Positions 36,063-45,334 are shown, counted from the first letter of the stretch. The stretch: DNA of 64,000 nt from G965230065 sp965230065 (GCA_965230065.1 OZ245942.1:5766001-5830000); one strand, 5' to 3'. Translations and numbers: made by a program. The notes: a model not told the origin generated them from the sequence alone.

Positions 36063-36178
36063 TATGATTCATTTTTTTAATAGCTATCTCAATGAGAATC
36101 GATATTTCACTGAATCGAAATAGACAATGAGCAACTAACTAATTGAAAAAAATTATTCGCCAATTCAGTACTTATTTA

Positions 36179-37105
36179 GAGTCTATCCGAAAATTAAAGT
36201 ATTCTTCCACACAATGAAAGCACACGCCAGATGTAACATAGCCTCATAATTTTCAACTTTCTTTTCCCAACGGATTAATAACCTTCTAAAGCGGTTCATC
36301 CAAGCATGAGTCCTTTCACATACCCACCTTCTAGCCCTATACCCAGGGGTACGACAAGCTTTCGCTTCTTCGCCCCTGCTTTTAGTATGGTTCTCATATT
36401 GCCAGAATCCTACCACACTACGAATATCATTATAATCATATCCTTTATCAGCGCAGAAATGCTGAGGATATTCCTCAGTTGGCATAGGGGGCAACATGGG
36501 CATAGTTTCCAATACATTTTCTACTTGGGTCTTGTCATGTTGATTAGCTCCAGTAATTACAAGCCCTATGGGAAAACCGTTTGTATCGGTTAACAGATGA
36601 CGTTTCACTCCTTGCTTGCCTCTGTCCGTAGGATTAGCACCTGTAGCTTGTCCTCCTAAAGGGGCTTTGGTTTGACATCCATCTATGGACTGAAATTCCC
36701 AATTAAGTCGTCCCTCTACATGAAGTTCAACGATACCGTGATGCCAAAGCCTGTAAAAAACTCCTGCTTCCACCCATTGCTGGAACCGATCATGTACAGT
36801 AGAATCTGCTCCCAGACATCTGGGAAGTGCCTTCCACTGGATGCCCGTGCGTAATACATAGTAAATTGCATAAAACATTTGCTTGTCTGGTTTAGGTTTT
36901 CTGCCTGGCCCTGACTCAGTGGGACGAAGAGGCAAAAGAGGCTCTACGGCTGCCCATAATGATTCACCAGGCAAAAATTCAGCTTTTATACTATCTTCGT
37001 AAATGGTTGTGACTAGAGATTGCATGAAATTTATTGGTTTGGTTACCTCAAATTTCTATATTCTCCGTCACAACTTTTCTCCTTTTTCTATTTTCGGATA
37101 GGCAC
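36179..37105 (-). mobile_element. Intact IS5-family insertion sequence
   Basis: Inverted ends: left 36179 GAGTCTATCCGAAAAT, right (reverse) GTGCCTATCCGAAAAT ending at 37105, differing at two of 16 positions. The triplet TTA flanks it on both sides (36176-36178 and 37106-37108), consistent with a TNA-type target duplication. Length 927 bases with one transposase gene reading through the element from the right end. Confidence 0.85.
36183..37025 (-). CDS. IS5-family transposase (IS1031/IS427-like)
   Basis: 280 aa, apparently complete. N-terminal 'RPTESGPGRKPKPDKQMFYA' and 'GIQWKALPRCLGADSTVHDR' (a DUF4096-like DNA-binding region); DDE core: first Asp in 'QSIDGCQTKAPLGG', then 'NPTDRGKQGVKRHLLTDTNG', second Asp in 'FCADKGYDYNDIR', and the Glu in 'RWVCERTHAWMNRFRRLLIR'. 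Stop at 36183, four bases inside the left end. The element appears recent because both ends and the frame are intact. Confidence 0.9.
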   Translation of the reverse strand: MQSLVTTIYEDSIKAEFLPGESLWAAVEPLLPLRPTESGPGRKPKPDKQMFYAIYYVLRTGIQWKALPRCLGADSTVHDRFQQWVEAGVFYRLWHHGIVELHVEGRLNWEFQSIDGCQTKAPLGGQATGANPTDRGKQGVKRHLLTDTNGFPIGLVITGANQHDKTQVENVLETMPMLPPMPTEEYPQHFCADKGYDYNDIRSVVGFWQYENHTKSRGEEAKACRTPGYRARRWVCERTHAWMNRFRRLLIRWEKKVENYEAMLHLACAFIVWKNTLIFG

Positions 37106-37208
37106 TTAATAAGAAATGCTGCTACTATAAACAGGATAAAATATAACGAGGATAAACCAGAAGCCTGATTGACATGGGTTGATGTATTAGTAGCACAAAT
37201 AATCTGTA

Positions 37209-37568
37209 TTAAGAGTTAAAGAAGAATTGCTCCAATACAATTTTCCCATCCTTTACTTCATATACCGCCACTTCATCCATTTTTACCCGTCCATGTTCTT
37301 TTAGAGTAACATCCATTCCCATTGTGCAGGTGAAAAAGCCTCCGGCCACTTGCGGTTTCCCACAATGCCCTCCATGCATTTCTTCAACCATGGAAGCCCA
37401 ATGTTCTGCTTTCTCCTTGATTTTATCCAACCCCTTCACATTTTGCCACATTGAGTTCTCTGGCTCAATACTTTCTGCATCCTGGCTGTACAATTCGGAC
37501 TGAATCTGATCATACTGGCCCTGCTGGGCTAATTCATAAAAGCGATTTGCTACATCTTGTGTGGACAT
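37209..37568 (-). CDS. SnoaL/NTF2-like protein
   Basis: 119 aa. An NTF2-like cone fold is expected: 'VANRFYELAQQGQYDQIQSE', 'SIEPENSMWQNVKGLDKIKE', 'VAGGFFTCTMGMDVTLKEHG' and the C-terminal 'VYEVKDGKIVLEQFFF'. Such proteins are small enzymes or ligand-binding modules; no activity can be given. The IS5 element ends 103 bases downstream. Confidence 0.85.
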   Translation of the reverse strand: MSTQDVANRFYELAQQGQYDQIQSELYSQDAESIEPENSMWQNVKGLDKIKEKAEHWASMVEEMHGGHCGKPQVAGGFFTCTMGMDVTLKEHGRVKMDEVAVYEVKDGKIVLEQFFFNS

Positions 37569-37634
37569 GTTTTTGGTAGTTTATGATTATAAAATTTCCA
37601 ATACTAAACAGCCATTATTATCTACATCAAGAAA

Positions 37635-38099
37635 TCATCCTCTTGTATGTTTGATTGCCAGGGAAGTTTTTAGGGATTTAATAAGCCGATCAAGCTCTTC
37701 AACAGAAATCAGAAAATCATCCTTGATGCTGTAATAAATAGTAGTGCCATTTTCCATCGACGTTTGCTGAATCATATCCAATGGCATTGTTTCATTCTCC
37801 TGCTCCTTTAGATACTGAAACTCCAAAGCTATTTCATTGTCCAGAGTTGTGTCCAAGTAGGTTTCGATGTCTTCACCTTCTTCAATCAATTCAAGAATCT
37901 CATCCCAATGGGTTTGATCAGCATTATCCTCAGCTGTTAAATTTTCCCGAATATAACTTCTGAATTCTTCAATATCTTTTTTCCCTTCCGGCAATAGAAT
38001 TTCATCATAGTATTCAGTTTCTTCAGTTTCATCGGTGAGCTGACGATTAATGACCTTGTCAATAAATTGTTTTTGAAATTCTTCTAGGTGCTTTATCAT
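37635..38099 (-). CDS. Acidic hypothetical protein
   Basis: 154 aa from the ATG at 38099 ('MIKHLEEFQKQFIDKVINR'); the longer frame begins with TTG. Very acidic, helical ('TEETEYYDEILLPEGKKDIE', 'IEEGEDIETYLDTTL'), with a C-terminal 'FLISVEELDRLIKSLK'. No recognised family. Its composition is like that of antitoxin or DNA-mimic proteins, but this is only suggestive. Confidence 0.6.
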   Translation of the reverse strand: MIKHLEEFQKQFIDKVINRQLTDETEETEYYDEILLPEGKKDIEEFRSYIRENLTAEDNADQTHWDEILELIEEGEDIETYLDTTLDNEIALEFQYLKEQENETMPLDMIQQTSMENGTTIYYSIKDDFLISVEELDRLIKSLKTSLAIKHTRG

Positions 38100-38340
38100 G
38101 GAAACATTGATTTGCAATTACTAAAGATAAGGATTTTCCATAAATTTTGGATACGAGAATGAATAAAAATATGCAAGCTGATTGCTTTTTTACATCGGCC
38201 AACATTCTATAAAAATTACTAAAGGATATTCTAAATTTCTATCTTATTTATCGGTTCTTTAGGTCTTTAATAATGTAGGTAAATGAAGATTTTCCTATCT
38301 TAATGGCCTATAGGTCAGATAACCCGTAAAACTTGTAACT

Positions 38341-39354
38341 ATGCTTGCTAAAACTTTTTATAATCGTCTCCCCAAACATAAAATTGAGCTGGTGGATGGT
38401 AAAACCCTCATCAGTGGCGGCCTGGAAGTATCCCGGATGGTGCTAGATAGTATTTTGCAAAGCTATGGCGCTCAATACATCAAGTCATTGGTAGAACCGG
38501 AACTAATACAGGAAGCATGCATTGAGTCTTTCGGAAAAAAGACCAAGTATAAAGGGGATACCGCCCCCTTGGTTGTAGAAACCACAAATATTCATGTGGC
38601 ACGCATAGCCAGTGAATTGAGAATGAATTTATTTGCCCTTGACTATTTTGGCGTTTGGGGTGGAGACTTGGTGGTCAAATTAGGAGATGATGCACTTACG
38701 CCTGATATTTACGTCAACCGCAATCAACACGATCCCCGGCAACATGAATATTTTTTTTATGGTGCCCCAGATCTCATTATTGAAGTGTTGCACCCCGCCA
38801 CCAAGGCTTTTGATGCCGGTCTGCGGCTTGAACAATACATGACAGCAGTCGTACCTGAAATCTGGCTCATTGACCCTGTATCAGAAAGTATCATGACCTA
38901 TTGCCATGATGAAAGTTCATATACCGTTCAGGAAATCAAAGAAGGAGAAAAGCTGGATTGCCAGGTCTTGCCTGGATTAACTTTGTTCCCGGCCAAATTG
39001 TGGGAAATAATAAATGCCCCCTGGCAAGGGGTCAGAGACCTGGTAAACTACCACAAGAATACCTTAAAGGATAAACCTGACTTGGCCAGGGTTAAGGATA
39101 CCGAAGGTTTGGAGTATAGCCATTTCCGCCTCCCTTTTGCCCCTGATGTTCGGTTGATGCCTACTCCCATCACCTTTGAACAGTTTATTTCCTGGGCACC
39201 AGAAGCAAAATTTGAATGGATGGATGATAGACCCCATATCGGCGGAGGTACCGATACTAATCTGCACCTCACCGGACTGTTGCTTATGACCTTTGGCCTG
39301 ACGGAAGTGGTAGGTATGTTGCCTGCAGAGGCTTGGTATAATTATTTAAAATGA
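38341..39354 (+). CDS. Uma2-family endonuclease with a partial second domain
   Basis: 337 aa. The first Uma2 domain (about 10-225) has 'LTPDIYVNRNQHDPRQHEYF', 'FFYGAPDLIIEVLHPATKAF', 'DAGLRLEQYMTAVVPEIWLI' and a PD-(D/E)XK core (D..E-x-x..K-like). After a linker, residues about 265-335 resemble the start of a second Uma2 domain: 'LMPTPITFEQFISWAPEAKF' and 'EWMDDRPHIGGG'. A predicted DNA nuclease found in cyanobacteria and Bacteroidota. Only the first domain has all core residues. Promoter and partners not seen; it lies alone, with a 242-base upstream gap to the divergent acidic gene. Confidence 0.85.
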   Translation: MLAKTFYNRLPKHKIELVDGKTLISGGLEVSRMVLDSILQSYGAQYIKSLVEPELIQEACIESFGKKTKYKGDTAPLVVETTNIHVARIASELRMNLFALDYFGVWGGDLVVKLGDDALTPDIYVNRNQHDPRQHEYFFYGAPDLIIEVLHPATKAFDAGLRLEQYMTAVVPEIWLIDPVSESIMTYCHDESSYTVQEIKEGEKLDCQVLPGLTLFPAKLWEIINAPWQGVRDLVNYHKNTLKDKPDLARVKDTEGLEYSHFRLPFAPDVRLMPTPITFEQFISWAPEAKFEWMDDRPHIGGGTDTNLHLTGLLLMTFGLTEVVGMLPAEAWYNYLK

Positions 39355-39983
39355 TGATCGTTTTATAGAGTACACCTTATTGTTGCCGAAGTCCTACGTT
39401 CTTAATGGGATAAGTATCATGTAAGGTACTGTAAAGAATTCAATTTTATTTTAAGTATCCAGAGGAATAATGGGAAACTTATCCTTAGGACAGCCAAAAT
39501 TTGATTCACAATAACTTTGGATATTCCAATTACAATTTTTATTATAGGACGATCTTAAAAATTTCCAACGCCTGAAGCTTTTATGAATAAATATATCCCC
39601 AAGTATATTTGAGATAGTGATTAATTTGGTAATATTTCATAGAATATTGCTCGGCAAGGAGGCCAATTTAAAAATTTTAAATTGCCTAGTATGAGGGTGG
39701 AATTGTAGTTCAAATATACGTAAAAAAATAGCCCAAAGATTGTGGTTTTTTAGAAGAAAGTTTGTGTAAATCAAGGAGAATATATATCTACCGTAAGGTA
39801 AATAATTTTGATTGATTATTTGTCAAAGTCAAGTAAAGCCCAATTGAAAGTATGGAATTGAGGCCTTTGATTTCAATTTAATATCCTAGGTGATAGTTAG
39901 TAAGGTTTTATCTACTATCCCTAAATCGAGGCCCCTACCCTTCCCAACCAGATACTCATTAACCAATAAAATTGTTAACATTC
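39355..39983. other. 629-base intergenic region, nothing recognised
   Basis: AT-rich; no open frame of length and no hairpin with T run seen. It forms the left border of the AT-rich island. Confidence 0.55.
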
Positions 39984-40844
39984 TCAAACTTGCGAAGAAC
40001 TCATTTTTGAGACAAAAAACTTCTGATTGTCAAAGGAGGAGTACTCATTTACCTTATCAATTAATCGATCAAAATGAATTTTAGAAATTTCTTTTATTGA
40101 ATATAAAATTTCCATAAAATGAACCTTATCATTTTTTGAAGCCAGGTGAGTTTCATTAAGCTTTGCAATAAATTCATCCTTGATTTTCTTCATTTCAAAC
40201 AAAAAAGCAGTTTCTGTTTTTGAGTCTAAGGATTTACTTTGGTAATAATTGATACTCTGGTTATATATTCGGTTAAACCCATTCATTTCAGTATCCAGTC
40301 TATCCAGTAACAGTTTTTCATTTGTATCGGATTTAGATGGATGGTCATTAAGCTTTGCTTCAAACACAGGACGTTCTTCTGTGGCTTTAATATTTTCATT
40401 ATCAATTTGTTGTTTGTTCATCTGACTAAACATTAAAACCAATTGATTAGGGTTTCTATTCTTTTTATAATTTCTTCTAGCAAACTTCCCTTTTGCAGGT
40501 TTTTTCCGTTGCTTCTTGTGTGCATATAATTTCTTTTTACTTTCAAACGTCTTTTGGGCGATGGTATACAAAGATGAATTTTCCTTTGAAGCAAAGAAGC
40601 CAGGGGTAATGGGATTATCATTGAAAGTATTATTGCACTTTAATGAGGGATACTTTCCTAAAATTTGGTTAACTTTTGAAATGATTTCATTTGTCACTTG
40701 AAACCTTCCCTTTTCAATTAGAATCAATTCAGATAATGAAATATTCAATAATTCAGCGAATTCCTTTTCAGAGTAACATAATTTAATCCTTGTATTTTTT
40801 ATGCTTTGATTAAGAATAGGAGTTTTAATGTTACTGTATTTCAT
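39984..40844 (-). CDS. HTH (XRE-like) DNA-binding protein with basic linker
   Basis: 286 aa. N-terminal helix-turn-helix of XRE type (about 18-62: 'RIKLCYSEKEFAELLNISLS', 'EKGRFQVTNEIISKVNQILG'). A strongly basic stretch 'KKLYAHKKQRKKPAKGKFAR' (about 104-123) is suited to nucleic acid contact. A C-terminal half of long helices follows ('SKTETAFLFEMKKIKDEFIA', 'EILYSIKEISKIHFDRLIDK'). It could regulate the neighbouring island genes. No known named family. Confidence 0.65.
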   Translation of the reverse strand: MKYSNIKTPILNQSIKNTRIKLCYSEKEFAELLNISLSELILIEKGRFQVTNEIISKVNQILGKYPSLKCNNTFNDNPITPGFFASKENSSLYTIAQKTFESKKKLYAHKKQRKKPAKGKFARRNYKKNRNPNQLVLMFSQMNKQQIDNENIKATEERPVFEAKLNDHPSKSDTNEKLLLDRLDTEMNGFNRIYNQSINYYQSKSLDSKTETAFLFEMKKIKDEFIAKLNETHLASKNDKVHFMEILYSIKEISKIHFDRLIDKVNEYSSFDNQKFFVSKMSSSQV

Positions 40845-41186
40845 TTATCTGATAATTTTATTATTTTTAATATACTTAAAATTGAAATATTATTGTTTTT
40901 CTTTTTATTCTAGAATTAGAACTACATAAGCTTAAATAAAAATACGATAAAGATTCAAGGAAAAATTATGCCAGGATGGCACATATGTAATACTTTTATC
41001 AGTATAATTAATTTATCCGAATTTTCATAGATTGAAGCACAAAAAAAAGTAAAAAAAGTAGATATTATTACAAGGTAATATTTTTGTTATTATAGCTAAA
41101 TTAAATATATATTCTATGCACTAAAATGTACTAAAATAATTAAATACAATTTCTTAATAATTATTTTGGTTAGTACAATTTTCAAA
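40845..41186. other. 342-base AT-rich intergenic region
   Basis: Very AT-rich with no gene or clear hairpin. It separates the HTH gene from the next minus-strand gene. Confidence 0.5.
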
Positions 41187-41852
41187 TTAGTACAAAGTGA
41201 ATATTGGAGCAAACGAATTAAGTATTCGCTCCATGCCACTTTCAGTCAATTGAAATTTTTTTCCTTTATTCTCCAGTCTTTTAGAGTCAAGGTTTAGTTT
41301 AATACAGTGGGAGGCATTTTTCAATTTTGGAAGTTTTGTAAGGCTAATTAATCTGTTAACATCGGAAGTGGTGAAAAAAGCATCCATACTGTTAAGTTGT
41401 GCAAATGAGCCGGCTAATAATACGAGGTCCACGTCTGAGTATTTATATTTTTGAAGGTGGATTAGTTCAGCAATATCCTTGAAATTTAATCGATCATATA
41501 GCTCATCGATAGAGCCAATTTCTACAGGATTAATCTCCCCTCCATTATCAGAGAATGTTGGTTCCATATCCTCATTCTCATATTCATAAACAAAATCGTC
41601 TAAAAAAGCTATCCACCTCTTCATCAGTGGCTCCATTGCCTCTAACTTATTTTCAGAGCATGATAGTTCAATGGAAACATTTGCTGAGTTTCTGGAAATA
41701 TTTATTTTAATGGAAGCATCTCGATTAGATGGTTGCCACTCAATTTCTTCCTTTTTCTGACTATTTCCATCATCATTTTGGAATTGCTTATCCATATTTT
41801 TAATAATTTCTTCTGCGTGGTACGAAAACCTCCCATCATTAGATTGATTCAT
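41187..41852 (-). CDS. Hypothetical protein, 221 aa
   Basis: Not recognised. A low-complexity N-terminus (N/Q/K rich, about 1-55) is followed by a mixed alpha/beta region ('KINISRNSANVSIELSCSEN', 'LMKRWIAFLDDFVYEYENED') and a C-terminal helical segment 'CIKLNLDSKRLENKGKKFQL'. Composition and strand fit the neighbouring island genes (42104, 43452). Function unknown. Confidence 0.6.
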   Translation of the reverse strand: MNQSNDGRFSYHAEEIIKNMDKQFQNDDGNSQKKEEIEWQPSNRDASIKINISRNSANVSIELSCSENKLEAMEPLMKRWIAFLDDFVYEYENEDMEPTFSDNGGEINPVEIGSIDELYDRLNFKDIAELIHLQKYKYSDVDLVLLAGSFAQLNSMDAFFTTSDVNRLISLTKLPKLKNASHCIKLNLDSKRLENKGKKFQLTESGMERILNSFAPIFTLY

Positions 41853-41888
41853 GCTAAATGTAATTAATCTTCAAAATATTACAAGCGG

Positions 41889-42104
41889 TCAAATAATTGT
41901 GCCAAATAAATTTTTTAGCTGGTTTACCTCTACATCTGATAGCTCCACACATTTTATTTCAGGTATTTCAGGGTCTAATACCTTCGGGTCGTGATGGAAA
42001 TCCCAAATTTTTAGATCAGTCAATGAAGGCGTGTTTAAATAAGTATCCATTACTGGATCATAAGTAACATAACTTTCATTGTTTTTTAAAGCAAAAACAC
42101 TCAT
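41889..42104 (-). CDS. Hypothetical protein, about 71 aa
   Basis: Start taken at the ATG at 42104 ('MSVFALKNNESYVTYDPVMD'); the open frame to 42146 adds 14 residues. Rich in aromatic and acidic residues ('WDFHHDPKVLDPEIPEIKCV'). It is 36 bases upstream of the 221-aa gene on the same strand and may be cotranscribed. No family recognised. Confidence 0.55.
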   Translation of the reverse strand: MSVFALKNNESYVTYDPVMDTYLNTPSLTDLKIWDFHHDPKVLDPEIPEIKCVELSDVEVNQLKNLFGTII

Positions 42105-42146
42105 AAAATCAATAATAATATTTTTAAATACAAACATACAATTCAA

Positions 42147-42456
42147 CTGAATAAGTTGTGTTTAAAAATTGATAGTTTGCTTGGTTTTGTAGGAAATAGA
42201 ATTCAAATGGCCTTAAGAAATTTTTGAGCCTTTACTTCCGTAATAATTTAACTAACCTTTGCCTTCCTTTGACAATATCGTGATTCCTGTGGACAGGAAC
42301 ATACACACATTTTTAAAATAAAATGTTTACCGTCCCAAAAATAGGAAAAGAAATGACTAGAGAATAAATAAATAAAATATTGAGTTTAAAAAAATAAATC
42401 TCCAATGCAAAAAAGCACCTTAAAAGGGCGTGACATCAAAACTTTCTTGGAAAATC
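42147..42456. other. 310-base intergenic region, nothing recognised
   Basis: AT-rich; no open frame, no convincing hairpin. Confidence 0.5.
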
Positions 42457-42690
42457 CTAACTATTCATTAAATTGGTAGAGTGGTAACCAATTCTATTTT
42501 CATCTTTATCGTTATTACTACACAATGCCCTACCATTCCCATCGCTTACTGGAATATAACCATTTCCAATCCCTTGCCTTCCTATTAATATATGACATCT
42601 TAAATTGAATAATACTTTCGTAAACTTCCTTTGCACGGGATAAAATAGAAGGCGGAACTTCAAACCAAAAAATTGCATTTTCCTCAATGA
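42457..42690 (-). pseudogene. VOC-family remnant
   Basis: Read on the minus strand, the start-less stretch 'ENAIFWFEVPPSILSRAKEV' plus 'YESIIQF' matches the beginning of a VOC protein such as the one at 31878 ('NAINWFEIPAKNFERAKS'), then breaks into another frame ('GNGYIPVSDGNG') that resembles the middle of the same fold. There is no ATG and a stop lies just upstream. A decayed duplicate. Confidence 0.6.
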
Positions 42691-42735
42691 TGAACTGAGT
42701 TTATTTAAAAATTATTCTGATAATACTTTGATTCA

Positions 42736-43452
42736 TTAATCATTACAAAGGGCCCAACCATCATAAATTCCATTAAATTTCTTTGCCTTGTCATATAACC
42801 TATGGGAAATAAAATTGATACTCTCCTTGTCAAATTGACCATCATGACATACCACAACAAAATAGTTATTATTATTTTCATCAAATCCAAATTCTTCAAT
42901 AGAAATATCAATTTTTTCAGCATAGTCTAAAAAATTATTCTGGTCATTGTACAAGTTAAAAAAGATCCAATGCTTAAACTTCAATTTTTGAGTTGAAATC
43001 GTCATATTATCTAGGTAATGATTAACTATGATTTCATTTGTGATATACATCAATTCAATTTCTGAAGGAAACAAGATATTGAAATATACATCCCAGTTTT
43101 TATCTTCTATCAATTCATATTTTGAGTCGGGAAAAAATTCATCTAAGTTTTCAAGAAATGAGATTGCTAAATAATAAAAGTGGTAGATAAACCTATCATT
43201 ATAAACCTGGCCTACATAAACCATATCGATACTTTCCTTAGATTCAAAATGATATTGTTCAATTTGAAGGTTAGATGAATCAGTAACTGGTTTATTATTG
43301 GATGAACTTTGTTGTGTTACAATTAATAATATTGGCAAATTATTTTTATCAACAACCTCATATAACCCCAAGTCAAGTGATATAACCGCTTCAGTCATAA
43401 ATTTTTCCTTTACATAGCTAACCCAAATTGTATTATAGTTAATTTTTTTCAT
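42736..43452 (-). CDS. DUF695/RraB-type protein
   Basis: 238 aa from the ATG at 43452 ('MKKINYNTIWVSYVKEKF'). The N-terminal part has a DUF695-like layout ('TEAVISLDLGLYEVVDKNNL', 'WDVYFNILFPSEIELM'). The C-terminal part (about 150-238) resembles RraB, an inhibitor of RNase E in other bacteria: 'WIFFNLYNDQNNFLDYAEKI' and the ending 'FNGIYDGWALCND'. Such fused genes often occur as immunity proteins of toxin systems; no toxin is visible next to it. Assignment is by motif order only. Confidence 0.6.
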   Translation of the reverse strand: MKKINYNTIWVSYVKEKFMTEAVISLDLGLYEVVDKNNLPILLIVTQQSSSNNKPVTDSSNLQIEQYHFESKESIDMVYVGQVYNDRFIYHFYYLAISFLENLDEFFPDSKYELIEDKNWDVYFNILFPSEIELMYITNEIIVNHYLDNMTISTQKLKFKHWIFFNLYNDQNNFLDYAEKIDISIEEFGFDENNNNYFVVVCHDGQFDKESINFISHRLYDKAKKFNGIYDGWALCND

Positions 43453-43617
43453 CAAATAGGAGAATTTGGTGGAAAAGAGGAATTAATAAAAAAAGAAAAA
43501 AATAAAGAATAAATAAAAACCTTACCTAAGATTGATTTTCATAAAAAAAACATGCCAAAAATCCAGCTTTGTTATGAAATTTATAAAATATTTTTTTAAA
43601 TGCTAAATTTTATTTTT

Positions 43618-43773
43618 ATGACAAGTCTAATCAATATCAAGTTAGCCAAGCAAAACCCAATAAAGGTTGGTAACACTTCAGTTAAAATCAAAAGTTTATT
43701 GCTGGAAATAAAGCGTGAATGGGAGGAAAATAATTGTAAAAATCACACCCAACTTCTAAATCGCATCAATTAA
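43618..43773 (+). CDS. Possible small protein, 51 aa
   Basis: ATG at 43618, stop TAA at 43771-43773, inside a gap between genes and on the opposite strand to them. It begins 'MTSLINIKLAKQNPIKVGNT' and ends with the basic helix 'IKSLLLEIKREWEENNCKN'. Sense codons look like a real protein, but at this length it could be chance. No family known. Confidence 0.35.
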   Translation: MTSLINIKLAKQNPIKVGNTSVKIKSLLLEIKREWEENNCKNHTQLLNRIN

Positions 43774-43801
43774 AATATTTCGGGAAAACGCTTAATTAAT
43801 A

Positions 43802-44080
43802 TTACATCTGCTTTTTTATAAATATCTTACCTTTGCCCATTAAATACTCAAACCTTTTAAGAACCTGAATTTCTGCGGCCTTATAATCCATATCAGGATG
43901 TTTATTCAATAATACCTGAATTCCATAGTTTTTAATATCAATTGGATTACCCTGAGCTCTAACAAAATTCTTAAAACTTAAATCATAGATGTATATAAAC
44001 TCTGCACATAAAACTTCTACTAATTCATTTGCCGGACGTATTTTGCACATCCCATCAGAAGAATTATAAATAGTTTTCAT
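43802..44080 (-). CDS. Hypothetical protein, 92 aa
   Basis: 92 aa, not recognised. Helical, with 'ANELVEVLCAEFIYIYDLSF' and a basic C-terminus 'RFEYLMGKGKIFIKKQ'. Its upstream region (44081-44380) holds two inverted repeats that may be operators. It is the first minus-strand gene downstream of parA. Confidence 0.55.
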   Translation of the reverse strand: MKTIYNSSDGMCKIRPANELVEVLCAEFIYIYDLSFKNFVRAQGNPIDIKNYGIQVLLNKHPDMDYKAAEIQVLKRFEYLMGKGKIFIKKQM

Positions 44081-44104
44081 TTGTATTTAAAGCTTTTCAA
44101 TCGG

Positions 44105-44193
44105 TAGGTTTTCAAACCTATGCAAATGATACCCTACTTCCCTACGGATTAATTCTACAAATTTTGGTTTCCGAAAAAGGTTGGAAACCTAAA
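44105..44193. promoter_or_regulatory. Pair of GGTTT-type inverted repeats
   Basis: TAGGTTT-TC-AAACCTA (44105-44120), perfect 7-bp stem, and GGTTTCC...GGAAACC (44166-44172 and 44183-44189), both upstream of the 92-aa gene at 44080. The shared GGTTT/AAACC arms suggest a binding site pair for a local regulator (the HTH protein or the ParA-like protein are candidates). Inference only. Confidence 0.4.
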
Positions 44194-44380
44194 ATAAAGT
44201 AATACATACGGGTACAATTCCCCTTATAAAACTAATGAATCAGTATGACAATGCTTGTCAAAGTAGGACTTTACCTTGTTACCCCCTTATTGTTTAATTA
44301 ATCTCTAAACTTTCAAAGGATAAGTTAGTAGATAAAGTGGATAAGTATAAGAAACGGAGAAAAATCAATGAAGGCAGAGC

Positions 44381-45145
44381 TTAAGCAGTAGTTTTCATTA
44401 TGACTTGTTTATGGTATTCCACCTGAATTATCTCCTCAGCTAGGGCTTTATAATCTTTTGCAATTTGAGTTCGGAAATCTAGTAGGCTATATTCAGGTTC
44501 ACAATTTCTGTCATACCGAATAATTGAATCTGATATTTTTCCTTCAAATAAGTGTTCCAATTGGGTTGTGAAATGCTCAAAGTCATGATGCTGCTGATCT
44601 ACCTTGCAAGGAATAATATTTTCAAATTTAATATTAAAGTTTTGCTCAAGATAATTAATAATATTATACAATATGTATAAGTTTTTGGTACCCAAAAAAT
44701 CAAGCATGTGAGGAACAAAAAAAGAATCACTACAATACATCCCGCAAAGCGTAAGAAAATTTACTGCCGGGGGAACATCAAATAAAATAAAAGCATAATT
44801 TGAGAATACGGATTGAAACTTTGATTTAAATAAATTATAGAATACTTCATTCGGCTTAATATCCAGGTCTAATGAGTATAAGTCTTCGCATGCTGGAACC
44901 AAATCTAAATTTTCATCTACATTCATTAATAATTCAGAAGCAGGAACGTCTTTGTGAAAAAGTTCAAAAACGGTTGTTTTTGGCTGATTTGGTAGTAAAA
45001 AACAGCTGGTGAGTCCCCCATTTGGATTTAAATCAATAAGCAAAGTCTTATAACCTTCAGATGCATACCTTACAGCAAGGTGAAATACTGTTGTGGATGT
45101 ACCAACCCCTCCCTTGCAATTAAAGAATGTTATTGCTTTTCCCAT
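44381..45145 (-). CDS. ParA/Soj-like protein without the P-loop lysine
   Basis: 254 aa, full-length ParA fold. The deviant Walker A reads 'CKGGVGTSTT' (residues 10-19): the first Lys is there, but the second, normally KGGVGK(S/T), is replaced by Thr. Walker A' 'LLIDLNPNGG' has Asn in place of Asp, and Walker B is 'FILFDVPPAVNFLTL'. Nucleotide binding or hydrolysis is therefore probably reduced or lost. No ParB or parS-like repeat is adjacent, so plasmid-type partitioning is unlikely; it may serve as an orphan positioning or regulatory protein of the island. Rest of the fold is normal. Confidence 0.8.
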   Translation of the reverse strand: MGKAITFFNCKGGVGTSTTVFHLAVRYASEGYKTLLIDLNPNGGLTSCFLLPNQPKTTVFELFHKDVPASELLMNVDENLDLVPACEDLYSLDLDIKPNEVFYNLFKSKFQSVFSNYAFILFDVPPAVNFLTLCGMYCSDSFFVPHMLDFLGTKNLYILYNIINYLEQNFNIKFENIIPCKVDQQHHDFEHFTTQLEHLFEGKISDSIIRYDRNCEPEYSLLDFRTQIAKDYKALAEEIIQVEYHKQVIMKTTA

Positions 45146-45334
45146 TAAATATTTATAAATTTTGCAATTATCAATTATATAATAAACGGGTATGTTCTTT
45201 TGAAGAATACAATTTATTGAGCTATAAAATTGTGTAGTTTAGCATTCCTTAAATATTTACAAAGTAAACCTGAACCTTTAGACCCTTTTCTGGTAAACAT
45301 TAATTTTCTATTCGTCAAATCAAAATTTTTCAAA

